DNA from: CAYMLL01 sp964390645 | Lineage (GTDB): Bacteria; Planctomycetota; UBA8108 | Assembly (NCBI GenBank): GCA_964390645.1 | Contig: CAYMLL010000417.1 | Coordinates: forward strand, 1-5,564 | Reading direction: 5' to 3' | DNA: 5,564 nt | Shown here: in pieces, positions 1-5,564 of the stretch | Position numbering within the stretch: position 1 is the first letter of the stretch | Layout: every line of letters begins with the position of its first letter | Made by a program: the position numbers and the translations under genes | Notes under the pieces: model-generated | The model's database searches: none | Told to the model about the DNA's origin: nothing | Seen by the model: the letters and a program-made list of their open reading frames with translations, nothing else

Positions 1-1
1 G

Positions 2-2104
2 GCCCGACCCCCGCGTACCCGAACCCTCCCCGCGCGGACGACGCTGCGAGGCACCGCCACGGCCACGTCGCCTTGATCGCGTACCACCCTCACCCGACTT
101 GCCCTCACCCGACTTGCCCTCACCCGACTTGCCCTCACCCGACTTGCCCTCGCGGGACGACGACGCCTCGTCAGCAGAGGAGCGCTCCGGCGGGGCGGTC
201 CGGCCGGGGCGTCGCTTGCGGTCGACGCGCGCGAGAACATCGTCGTCGACATCGAAGTAGTCGGTCTTCAGGTACGTGTCGTCCACATCCTCGAGGGTCA
301 GCTTCGTCGGTCGATCCGGCGGACGCCGCCCCGGATGGTCCTGCGATTCCCAGTACTCGATCGCCTCCTTGGACTCCGGGGAAGTCTCGACCGGAGCGGG
401 CTTCGACTTGCGCTGACGCCCTCCGGATCGACGTCTGCCGGATCCTCCGGAGGCCGACCGTTGACTCGAATCCGCGGCGGAGGGAGCCCCCCCTTTGCGA
501 CGCTGCCTCGAGGATCCGGGCTCCGGATCGCCCCCCCGGCGGGAGTCACCACGAACCCCGGCGGCGGCGCCGCGGCCCCGATCGGCAGCATCGCTCCCCG
601 ACGACGCACCGTCCGAGGACGTGACCTGATCCGACCGCTCGCGCGAGTTGCGACCACGTCGACCGCCTTGCCGGCGCCGTTGCGACCGATCGCCGCGACC
701 GGCGGACTCGTCGCCTCTGCCACGATTATCGCCCCTCGAGGACCGTTCCCCCGCCCCCGACCGGTCGATATTGAATCCGGTCTCCTTGACCACCTGCTCC
801 CACTGTCGACGCTCTTTCGGGGATACGAAAGTGATCGCGATGCCGTTCTTGTTCGCGCGGCCGGTGCGACCGATCCGGTGGACGTACGCCTCGACCTCGT
901 CCGGCACATCGTAGTTGATGACACGATTCACGGCCTCGATGTCGAGACCTCGCGAGGCAACGTCGGTCGCCACCAGGACCTTGATGTCACTCCCGCGGAA
1001 AGACTCCATGACGCGGAAGCGAACGTCCTGCTCCTGATCACCATGCAGCGCGCCGGCGCTGTACCCGTGTCCCCATAGCATGCGATCGAGGTCGATCGCC
1101 TGGCGACGCGTGTTGCAAAAAACGATCGCGGTGTCGTCCGGGTGCTTGTCGAGCACCTTTCGCAACTCGTTGAACTTGCGAGGCAAGCCGACGGTCACAT
1201 ACGACTGTTGAATATCCGGCACCGTCGACAGACCCTTCGACGTCGAGAAGCTCCGAGGGTTGTTCATGTAGCGCTTGAGAATCTTTGACACGCCTTGTGG
1301 AAGTGTCGCCGAGAAGAGAAGAGTCTGACGCTCCGTGGGAATCCTGTCGAGGATCGCGCCGACCTCATCGATGAACCCCATGTCCAGCATGCGGTCCGCC
1401 TCGTCGAGAACGACGGTCTCGCACCAGCCGAGAGAGAGGATTCCCTGCTTGAGAAAGTCGAGCACGCGACCGGGCGTGCCGACCGCAATCTGCGAGCCCT
1501 CGCGCAACTTCGGGATCTGCTCGCTGGCGTGTACACCGCCAACGAGCAGCGAGACTCGCAGATTCTCCCGCGTCGAGCCGAGCTCGCGGAGGACCTCGGC
1601 GACCTGCTGGGCGAGCTCGCGCGTCGGCGTCAGCACCAGGCCCTGGACGGCGACACGCCCGGTGTCGACCTTACCCACGAGCGGGGCGCCGAACCCGATC
1701 GTCTTGCCGGTGCCGGTCTCCGCCTTGCCGACGACGTCGTGGCCCTCGAGGATCGGCGGGATGACCTTCTCCTGAATCGGAGTGCAGGTCTCGATCCCGA
1801 ACTTGTCGAGCGCCTCGATCACCTCAGCGCCCAGGTCGAACTCACGGAGCTTCTTGCGCTCGGTCGAGTCCTCCGCAGCCCTGTTCCCGGAGCCCTCGGG
1901 GCGCGACATCGAGTCGCCGGCGGCACGACTACGGTCCGAGTCTCCCCTACCTGGAGACTCGACCGGGGGCTCTACCTCAGCGGGCGGCTCGTCGAGCGCA
2001 CCGGGATCCTTCCGACCACCGCTGGAGCCAGCGGCAACCGGGGAATCTGGAGGGTCCGTTAGCTGGCGGGGTTTCTGCTCGGGTGTCGACTCGTCTGACT
2101 GCAT
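2..2104 (-). CDS. DEAD-box ATP-dependent RNA helicase, RhlE/DeaD-like, with long basic tail (C-terminus beyond window)
   Basis: The frame stays open for 701 codons from ATG 2104 to the left edge, with no stop, so the C-terminus is missing. It encodes an ATP-driven RNA-unwinding enzyme of the cytoplasm, likely acting in ribosome assembly or RNA turnover. Motifs seen, in order: Q motif TPIQ (108-111), Walker A AETGTGKT (128-135), PTREL (160-164), TPGR (210-213), DEAD (234-237), SAT (265-267), then the second RecA domain with ALHGD (352-356), ATDVASRGLD (379-388) and HRIGRTGR (409-416). All catalytic motifs are intact. An acidic, Pro/Ser-rich leader of about 85 residues precedes the core; an alternative start is ATG 1909 (residue 66), but only ATG 2104 has a GAGA stretch just upstream. 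Beyond residue 445 a tail of at least 255 residues is rich in Arg, Gly and Ser, as in RNA-binding tails of this family. The subfamily is not certain. Confidence 0.95.
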   Translation of the reverse strand, partial: MQSDESTPEQKPRQLTDPPDSPVAAGSSGGRKDPGALDEPPAEVEPPVESPGRGDSDRSRAAGDSMSRPEGSGNRAAEDSTERKKLREFDLGAEVIEALDKFGIETCTPIQEKVIPPILEGHDVVGKAETGTGKTIGFGAPLVGKVDTGRVAVQGLVLTPTRELAQQVAEVLRELGSTRENLRVSLLVGGVHASEQIPKLREGSQIAVGTPGRVLDFLKQGILSLGWCETVVLDEADRMLDMGFIDEVGAILDRIPTERQTLLFSATLPQGVSKILKRYMNNPRSFSTSKGLSTVPDIQQSYVTVGLPRKFNELRKVLDKHPDDTAIVFCNTRRQAIDLDRMLWGHGYSAGALHGDQEQDVRFRVMESFRGSDIKVLVATDVASRGLDIEAVNRVINYDVPDEVEAYVHRIGRTGRANKNGIAITFVSPKERRQWEQVVKETGFNIDRSGAGERSSRGDNRGRGDESAGRGDRSQRRRQGGRRGRNSRERSDQVTSSDGASSGSDAADRGRGAAAGVRGDSRRGGDPEPGSSRQRRKGGAPSAADSSQRSASGGSGRRRSGGRQRKSKPAPVETSPESKEAIEYWESQDHPGRRPPDRPTKLTLEDVDDTYLKTDYFDVDDDVLARVDRKRRPGRTAPPERSSADEASSSREGKSGEGKSGEGKSGEGKSGEGGTRSRRRGRGGASQRRPRGEGSGTRGSG
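91..150 (-). repeat. Four perfect 15-bp tandem repeats in the helicase tail (EGKSG x4)
   Basis: The plus-strand unit cacccgacttgccct occurs four times without a mismatch. The unit is a multiple of three, so the helicase frame is kept. It encodes EGKSG at helicase residues 652-671. Identity even at silent positions points to recent duplication or strand slippage, so copy number probably varies between strains. The repeat adds basic, flexible sequence to the RNA-binding tail. Confidence 0.95.
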
Positions 2105-2216
2105 CGTCTCTCAACCGGCGTCTCGACGCGGGAGTACGGGAACTCGAGATTACGGGATCCTGATTCGGCACGGATCACGTCTCCAGGGCGGACCCTTCCG
2201 AAAGATCGCAGGGGGA
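2105..2216. other. Intergenic gap between the secreted-protein gene and the helicase gene
   Basis: This 112-base gap separates the end of the secreted-protein gene from the helicase start, both on the minus strand. I see no convincing -10/-35 pair and no strong terminator. A weak GAGA stretch 4-7 bases before ATG 2104 may serve as the ribosome binding site. The helicase could be read from an unrecognised promoter here or by read-through from upstream. Confidence 0.5.
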
Positions 2217-3188
2217 TCAGAGATCCTCGCCCGCTTCGGGGTCCGGCTTGTCCAGGTCCGGCGGGTCGCGCCGAGAGCGACGGCGGACCTTGCCCGGCGG
2301 GGCCGCGTTCTTGCCCGGCTTGCCTTTCTGCGCTGCTTGGGCTTTGTCTTGCGTGCGCAGCTTCTTCGCCTTCTTGAGGCGTGCGATCTCCGCCTCGACC
2401 CACTTGCGAGGGAACTTCCCCTTCACCGTGAAGTCGGAGAGCATGAAAGAGACCCTGTCGAAGCTGAATCCGATCTTGCCGCCCGAGGGCCCGCCGACCG
2501 TTGCCGACACCACCTCCTCGAGCTTCTCCACTTGCTTTTTCTTCTCCATCTTCGTGACGCCGATCTCGACGCTCACCTTGCCGGCCTTGCAGGTCATCAC
2601 GACGAGCATGCCCTCGGCGCCACGATCGAACCACTTGCCGGGCGAGGCCGCGAAGCGAGCGTTCCGCGTCCGCGTACGGTTCTTCTTGCCGGCGACGATG
2701 TCGCGGAAGAAGCTTGACCGGACCATCTCCCGTGTCCCTCGACGATTGAGGTACCAGACGAGCTGCGACCTGGCGTCGAGGTTCGGGGCGCGCATGCGAA
2801 AACGAATCTCGTAGTCGTCCGCGAGCTCGAATCGCGAGATGGCCGAGCCGCCGTTCAAGGCAACGAGAGATGGCTTGCCCTTCTTGTGGCCGTCGATGAG
2901 CACCTTGCGCGCAGCGACGTTCTTGACCTGTTTCAAGTTCGAGATGATCTGTCCGCGGCGGGAGCCCTTGCAATCGAAGCCCCTCTCGAAGTGCCCCTCT
3001 CCCGGAAAGGTCAGCGTGAAGCGATCCTTGTGACGCTTGAGGTCGCCCCCGAAGATGGCGGTGGAGTTGAGCTCCACGAGCTTGTCGAAGGACGGCTCCA
3101 CCGGGGACCCCGCCGCGATCGACGAAGCTGCAGCGAGCAGGACTGCTGCCATCAACACCGAAGGACCGACCGTGTAGGCTCGTTGCAT
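2217..3188 (-). CDS. Secreted protein of unknown function, possible DUF1080/LamG-like jelly-roll core with charged tail
   Basis: This encodes 323 residues; I do not recognise a named family. Residues 1-27 form a typical signal peptide (Arg at 3, hydrophobic run 11-26, small residues around 25-27), so the protein is exported. The core (about 30-258) looks beta-rich: the pattern YEIRFRMRAPN (126-136), then GKWFDRG (184-190), LVVMTCKAGKVSVEIG (195-210) and GKIGFSFDRVSFMLSDFTVKG (about 237-257) recalls concanavalin-like sandwich domains such as DUF1080 or LamG. That is a shape resemblance, not an established match. Two cysteines remain after cleavage (C73, C200) and could pair. A charged helix (about 262-285) and a Lys/Arg/Pro-rich tail ending in acidic residues follow. 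ATG 3188 was chosen because GGAG lies 7 bases upstream and the signal peptide starts there; the frame stays open upstream but would bury the signal peptide and run antisense into the thioesterase gene. Confidence 0.85.
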   Translation of the reverse strand: MQRAYTVGPSVLMAAVLLAAASSIAAGSPVEPSFDKLVELNSTAIFGGDLKRHKDRFTLTFPGEGHFERGFDCKGSRRGQIISNLKQVKNVAARKVLIDGHKKGKPSLVALNGGSAISRFELADDYEIRFRMRAPNLDARSQLVWYLNRRGTREMVRSSFFRDIVAGKKNRTRTRNARFAASPGKWFDRGAEGMLVVMTCKAGKVSVEIGVTKMEKKKQVEKLEEVVSATVGGPSGGKIGFSFDRVSFMLSDFTVKGKFPRKWVEAEIARLKKAKKLRTQDKAQAAQKGKPGKNAAPPGKVRRRSRRDPPDLDKPDPEAGEDL

Positions 3189-3195
3189 GAGGATT

Positions 3196-3236
3196 CTCCG
3201 GGGCGCCGCCCTCACGGAAAGTTTCCGAGACCGGAG
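3196..3236 (-). promoter_or_regulatory. Inverted repeat in the leader that could sequester the ribosome binding site
   Basis: In the minus-strand mRNA, CTCCGG (3236-3231) is the exact complement of CCGGAG (3201-3196), which contains the GGAG ribosome binding site of the secreted-protein gene. Between them lies a perfect inverted repeat, CGGAAA-C-TTTCCG (3227-3215). Pairing of the outer arms would cover the ribosome binding site and could reduce translation. The inner repeat, with a single central base, is too tight for an RNA hairpin without opening inner pairs and might instead be a protein-binding DNA operator. The pairing is seen in the sequence; a regulatory role is inferred. Confidence 0.4.
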
Positions 3237-3258
3237 CCGCAGACGCGATATCCGGCAC

Positions 3259-3264
3259 ATTGTA
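3259..3264 (-). promoter_or_regulatory. Possible -10 element for the secreted-protein gene
   Basis: The minus strand reads TACAAT, five of six matches to the sigma-70 -10 consensus, in the gap before the secreted-protein gene. It would give a leader of about 65 bases containing the inverted repeat. No good -35 hexamer lies 16-18 bases upstream, so this is a weak call. Confidence 0.25.
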
Positions 3265-3307
3265 TCGTCGGCTCGAACCGGGGCCAGAAGTTTGTGGAGA
3301 GAAAGGA

Positions 3308-3325
3308 CTTGGGGCATCCCCCAAG
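3308..3325 (-). terminator. Intrinsic terminator after the thioesterase gene
   Basis: A perfect 7-bp stem (CTTGGGG with CCCCAAG) closes a four-base loop, beginning about 18 bases past the thioesterase stop codon. On the minus strand it is followed by a pyrimidine-rich run, TCCTTTCTCTCC, that includes several T residues. This fits a Rho-independent terminator, and implies that the secreted-protein gene downstream has its own promoter. Confidence 0.65.
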
Positions 3326-3343
3326 CGACGGCCCAAGAATGAC

Positions 3344-3742
3344 TTAGCCGTCGGCAGCGGTGGTGCTCCGGCGCCACGACGTCGGGGCGTCGTCGTCGTC
3401 GAGCGCGACGTACACGACCTCCGAGTGACCGATGCGTCGCGGCCCCGCCGAGCCGCCGCGCTGCACGACGACGGTGCAAGAGAGCGTCAGCGACGTACGC
3501 CCCTCGCGAGCAGGCCGGCACCAGATCTCGACCACGTCCCCGAGCTTCCCCGGGGCGTCGAAGACAATCTCCCCGAACTTCTTTGTCACGACTCGCTTCG
3601 TCCTCATGATCTGCATCGCGGCCATCGCGGAGGCCTCGTCCAGCCAGCTCATCAGCTGGCCCCCGAAGAGGCGGCCCGCGGCGTTGAGGTCCGGATACAT
3701 CACGATGTTGCGGCTTGCGAGCGTGTATCCTGTGAGGTCCAT
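3344..3742 (-). CDS. YciA-like acyl-CoA thioesterase (hotdog fold)
   Basis: This encodes 132 residues, the same length as E. coli YciA as I recall it. The enzyme should hydrolyse acyl-CoA thioesters to free acid and CoA in the cytoplasm. The family signature is clear: N20 followed by LFGGQLMSWLDEASAMAA (25-42), with D35 at the position of the catalytic aspartate; then VVTKKF (51-56), a central strand ending in FDAP (61-64), and KLGDVVEIWCR (66-76), matching the usual RPV-x-GDVV stretch. TSLTLSCTVVV (83-93) and HSEVVYVALD form the later strands of the sheet. The start at ATG 3742 has AGGA about 10 bases upstream, a slightly long spacing. The gene is divergent from the polyferredoxin gene, with 60 bases between them. 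Substrate chain length cannot be read from the sequence; YciA enzymes are broad. Confidence 0.88.
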   Translation of the reverse strand: MDLTGYTLASRNIVMYPDLNAAGRLFGGQLMSWLDEASAMAAMQIMRTKRVVTKKFGEIVFDAPGKLGDVVEIWCRPAREGRTSLTLSCTVVVQRGGSAGPRRIGHSEVVYVALDDDDAPTSWRRSTTAADG

Positions 3743-3802
3743 GGCGATCGTATCCTACGAGACCCCGGTCCTCGATGGAACGCAGATGTCGGCGGACGTC
3801 CC
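3743..3802. other. Divergent intergenic region between thioesterase and polyferredoxin genes
   Basis: Only 60 bases separate the two divergent starts, so promoters must be short, overlap, or lie inside the opposite gene. I could not find a convincing -10/-35 pair on either strand. The polyferredoxin start has GGCGGA six bases upstream (3791-3796), a modest ribosome binding site. Confidence 0.45.
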
Positions 3803-5302
3803 GTGAAGCTGTCGCGCGTTCGCGTTCTCTTCCAGACCGTCCTCCATCTCGCGCTCGCCGGCCACGTTCTCGCGTACTACTTCGCGGACTGGACCGTCCT
3901 CGGAGGACTCGACTTCCAGGACTTCTTCCACGGCTGGCTCGGCAGAGGTGTGATCACTGCCGCAGTGCTCTTCGCCGGGACGATCTACCTCCTCTCTCTG
4001 GTCTGGGGCCGGCTCTTCTGCAGCTGGGGCTGCCACTTCGGTGCGACGCAGGACCTCTTCGCCTGGTTGCTGCGCAGGCTCGGCTGGGCGGCGCCGATCG
4101 TCAAGACCCGCTTTCTCCACTGGACGCCCTACCTGCTGCTCGTCGGCATATTCGTGTGGCCCAACGTCGCGCGGTGGATCGACACCGGCTGGGAGTATCA
4201 CGGTGTCGGCCCCGGAGGGCCGCTCGGAGGCGCCGCACCCTGGGAACGCCTGCCCGGCTGGTTCCTGTCGATCACGACCTTCGTCGTCTGCGCCGGGGTG
4301 ATCCTGCTCTTCCTCGGCACCCGTGGGTTCTGCCGCTTCGTGTGCCCCTACGGGGCAGTTTTCCGGATCACCGGTCTCGTGGCTCCCTTTCGCGTACGGC
4401 GAGCGACCAGCTGCTCCGAGTCGTGCTCGCAGGAGTCGGCGGCACCGTGCACGCGCGCCTGCCCGACAGCGATCGACGTGCACCGAGAGACCTCCGAGTG
4501 CGGCGAGGTCACGAGCGTCGACTGCGTGCGCTGCAATCTGTGCATCGAGGCGTGCCCTTCATCGGCGCTCGTCTACGGCCTCAAGACAGAAACGACACCG
4601 TCAGCGACCGGGCCCCCCGCCACCGACGACGTGACCACGAAGACCTCGCCGCGCTTCACCTTCGCGGTCTGGGAGGAGGCGCTCCTCTTCGGAACGGCGC
4701 TCGTCACCTTCCTGATCTGCGACACCGTTTACGGCGGCCACTTCCTCGCAGCCACGCTGGCCTTCGGTGAGGGGTGGATCGCCCTGCTCCTCGTGCGACT
4801 CGTGAAAAGCGCAGACCTGCGACTCGCCGGCATCGATCTGCGACGCTCGAGGCGCTGGAGCTTCGCGGGAATCACCGTCTTTGCAGCCGGCATGGCAACG
4901 TTGGCCCCCCTCTACCACGCGGCGTCCTACAAGGTGCACCGACATCTCGGCATGTCGGTCTTCGCGCTCGAGAAGATCGGCGACGAGGGTCCACTTGACC
5001 TGCGAGCGCTCGAGCTCGAGGTACACGACGTTCAGCGGGTGGCCGACGCCGCAGAACATCTGCGTCGAGCCCTGGAGCGCTTCCCGGCCGACCTGACCTC
5101 GAGACGGGCCCTGTGTGCGCTCTACGTCGAGACGCTCGACGAGCGCGCGATCGACGAGGCAAAGAAGATCACACGGCTCACGAGCGAGAGCCTCGCGTCT
5201 CTCGAGAGCCTGCGACGCGTTTACCTGAGGTTCGGCCGGATCATCGACGTGAACCGGGTCGAGCAGCGCATCCGGTCCCGCGTCGAGACTTCGCAGAACT
5301 GA
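3803..5302 (+). CDS. Membrane-bound 4Fe-4S polyferredoxin (NapH/NosR-like) with C-terminal helical repeat-like domain
   Basis: This 499-residue membrane iron-sulfur protein is probably an electron-transfer component between quinol or a soluble donor and an unknown partner. Seven hydrophobic helices are visible: about 8-28, 49-69, 105-125, 153-172, 292-311, 314-334 and 352-372. Two CX3C motifs follow helices 2 and 4 (C73/C77 and C177/C181, the latter as CRFVCP). A ferredoxin-like segment between helices 4 and 5 has C204, C208, C216, C220 and then a canonical CX2CX2CX3CP set (C241, C244, C247, C251). Arg/Lys-rich loops after helices 2, 4 and 6 place all clusters in the cytoplasm and the tail (about 373-499) in the periplasm. 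That tail is helical and may be TPR-like. GTG 3803 was chosen because it directly precedes the first helix with GGCGGA six bases upstream; the open frame further upstream lies antisense to the thioesterase. I recall planctomycete proteins of the same layout, but the exact family is uncertain. Confidence 0.85.
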   Translation: MKLSRVRVLFQTVLHLALAGHVLAYYFADWTVLGGLDFQDFFHGWLGRGVITAAVLFAGTIYLLSLVWGRLFCSWGCHFGATQDLFAWLLRRLGWAAPIVKTRFLHWTPYLLLVGIFVWPNVARWIDTGWEYHGVGPGGPLGGAAPWERLPGWFLSITTFVVCAGVILLFLGTRGFCRFVCPYGAVFRITGLVAPFRVRRATSCSESCSQESAAPCTRACPTAIDVHRETSECGEVTSVDCVRCNLCIEACPSSALVYGLKTETTPSATGPPATDDVTTKTSPRFTFAVWEEALLFGTALVTFLICDTVYGGHFLAATLAFGEGWIALLLVRLVKSADLRLAGIDLRRSRRWSFAGITVFAAGMATLAPLYHAASYKVHRHLGMSVFALEKIGDEGPLDLRALELEVHDVQRVADAAEHLRRALERFPADLTSRRALCALYVETLDERAIDEAKKITRLTSESLASLESLRRVYLRFGRIIDVNRVEQRIRSRVETSQN

Positions 5303-5347
5303 CCGCGGAGCCCAGCTCCTGAAAGCGACGCCGACGGCAGCCCGCCG

Positions 5348-5388
5348 GGCCCGAATGGACAGCCCTTCGAGACGGAGAGGCTCGGGCC
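5348..5388. terminator. Imperfect hairpin between convergent polyferredoxin and purH genes
   Basis: The arms GGCCCGA (5348-5354) and TCGGGCC (5382-5388) are perfectly complementary. A second imperfect stem lies inside (5361-5368 with 5375-5382, one mismatch and one G-T pair; it competes for base 5382). The element sits 45 bases after the polyferredoxin stop and 2 bases after the purH stop, so it could end transcription from both sides. Neither strand has a T run after it, so it may instead be an RNA-end stabilising or Rho-assisted structure. Confidence 0.4.
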
Positions 5389-5390
5389 GT

Positions 5391-5564
5391 TCAGTGCCGG
5401 AAGTGCCGACGCCCGGTGAAGACCATCGCAATGTCGTGCTGGTTGGCAGCGGCGATGACCTCATCGTCACGAACGCTGCCTCCGGGCTGGATGGCGCACG
5501 TCGCTCCGGCCTCGACCGCGACCAGAAGACCGTCGGCGAACGGGAAGAACGCGTCCGAGATCAC
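5391..5564 (-). CDS. purH: Bifunctional AICAR transformylase/IMP cyclohydrolase PurH, C-terminal 57 codons only
   Basis: The right edge of the window enters the gene in frame; the 5' part lies outside. The visible 57 residues are the end of the AICAR formyltransferase domain, which transfers a formyl group from 10-formyl-tetrahydrofolate to AICAR in the last steps of IMP synthesis in the cytoplasm. Recognisable conserved stretches are SDAFFPFADGL near the start, AIQPGGSVRDDEVIAAA in the middle, and the terminal MVFTGRRHFRH, which is the characteristic PurH C-terminus. The natural stop TGA follows the final histidine, so the end is intact. The gene is convergent with the polyferredoxin gene, 88 bases apart, and probably unrelated to it in function. 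Confidence 0.96.
   Translation of the reverse strand: MISDAFFPFADGLLVAVEAGATCAIQPGGSVRDDEVIAAANQHDIAMVFTGRRHFRH

Noticed and set aside
91..150. CRISPR-like repeat array
   Set aside because: The units are directly adjacent with no spacers, are only 15 bp long, and fall in frame inside a gene.
335..1078. Plus-strand open frame of 247 codons opposite the helicase tail
   Set aside because: It lies antisense to the helicase, which has a full set of motifs; the composition is an Arg/Pro/Gly-rich shadow typical of high-GC DNA and resembles no known protein.
2156..2176. Small inverted repeat GATCC/GGATC as a terminator after the secreted-protein gene
   Set aside because: The stem has only five pairs with an 11-base loop and no T run; likely chance.
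1782..2717. Plus-strand open frame of 311 codons spanning the helicase 5' end and the secreted-protein gene
   Set aside because: It is antisense to two supported genes and shows no domain, signal or ribosome binding site.
2059..3336. Minus-strand open frame of 425 codons overlapping the secreted-protein gene
   Set aside because: It is a frame-shifted shadow with repetitive Arg/Gly composition; the other frame carries a signal peptide, balanced composition and a ribosome binding site.
3189..3521. Upstream extension of the secreted-protein frame
   Set aside because: It would bury the signal peptide and run through the thioesterase terminator and coding region on the same strand in another frame; GGAG before ATG 3188 supports the shorter form.
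3260..3802. Upstream extension of the polyferredoxin frame
   Set aside because: This part is antisense to the thioesterase gene and Arg/His-rich; membrane-protein sequence begins only after GTG 3803.
4601..5470. Minus-strand open frame of 289 codons opposite the polyferredoxin
   Set aside because: It is antisense to a strongly supported membrane protein and overlaps the purH end in a different frame.

Overview
This is a GC-rich bacterial chromosomal stretch with tightly packed genes on both strands. It holds three complete genes and two cut by the window edges; no intergenic gap exceeds about 155 bases. No mobile element, CRISPR array, tRNA or rRNA was seen. The organism cannot be named with certainty. 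High GC, a secreted protein with a jelly-roll-like core, and a membrane polyferredoxin with a periplasmic repeat-like tail together suggest Planctomycetota or a similar environmental lineage. That is an inference from remembered families, not a search.

Layout from left to right. Bases 2-2104 (minus) encode a DEAD-box RNA helicase of the RhlE/DeaD type with a very long, basic, low-complexity C-terminal tail that runs off the left edge. It includes four perfect 15-bp repeats at 91-150. Bases 2217-3188 (minus) encode a secreted protein of unknown function with a signal peptide and a beta-rich core. Its leader contains an inverted repeat that could hide the ribosome binding site. Bases 3344-3742 (minus) encode a YciA-like hotdog acyl-CoA thioesterase followed by a good intrinsic terminator. 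Bases 3803-5302 (plus) encode a seven-helix membrane 4Fe-4S protein of the NapH/NosR-like group with a periplasmic helical tail. Bases 5391-5564 (minus) are the last 57 codons of purH, convergent with the previous gene.

The genes do not form one pathway. The helicase (RNA metabolism), thioesterase (acyl-CoA turnover) and PurH (purine synthesis) are housekeeping functions. The polyferredoxin probably moves electrons at the membrane, but its partner is not in this window. The least explained items are the secreted protein with its structured leader, the polyferredoxin's unusual cysteine spacing and tail, and the helicase tail. I see no convincing evidence for a new multi-gene system here.
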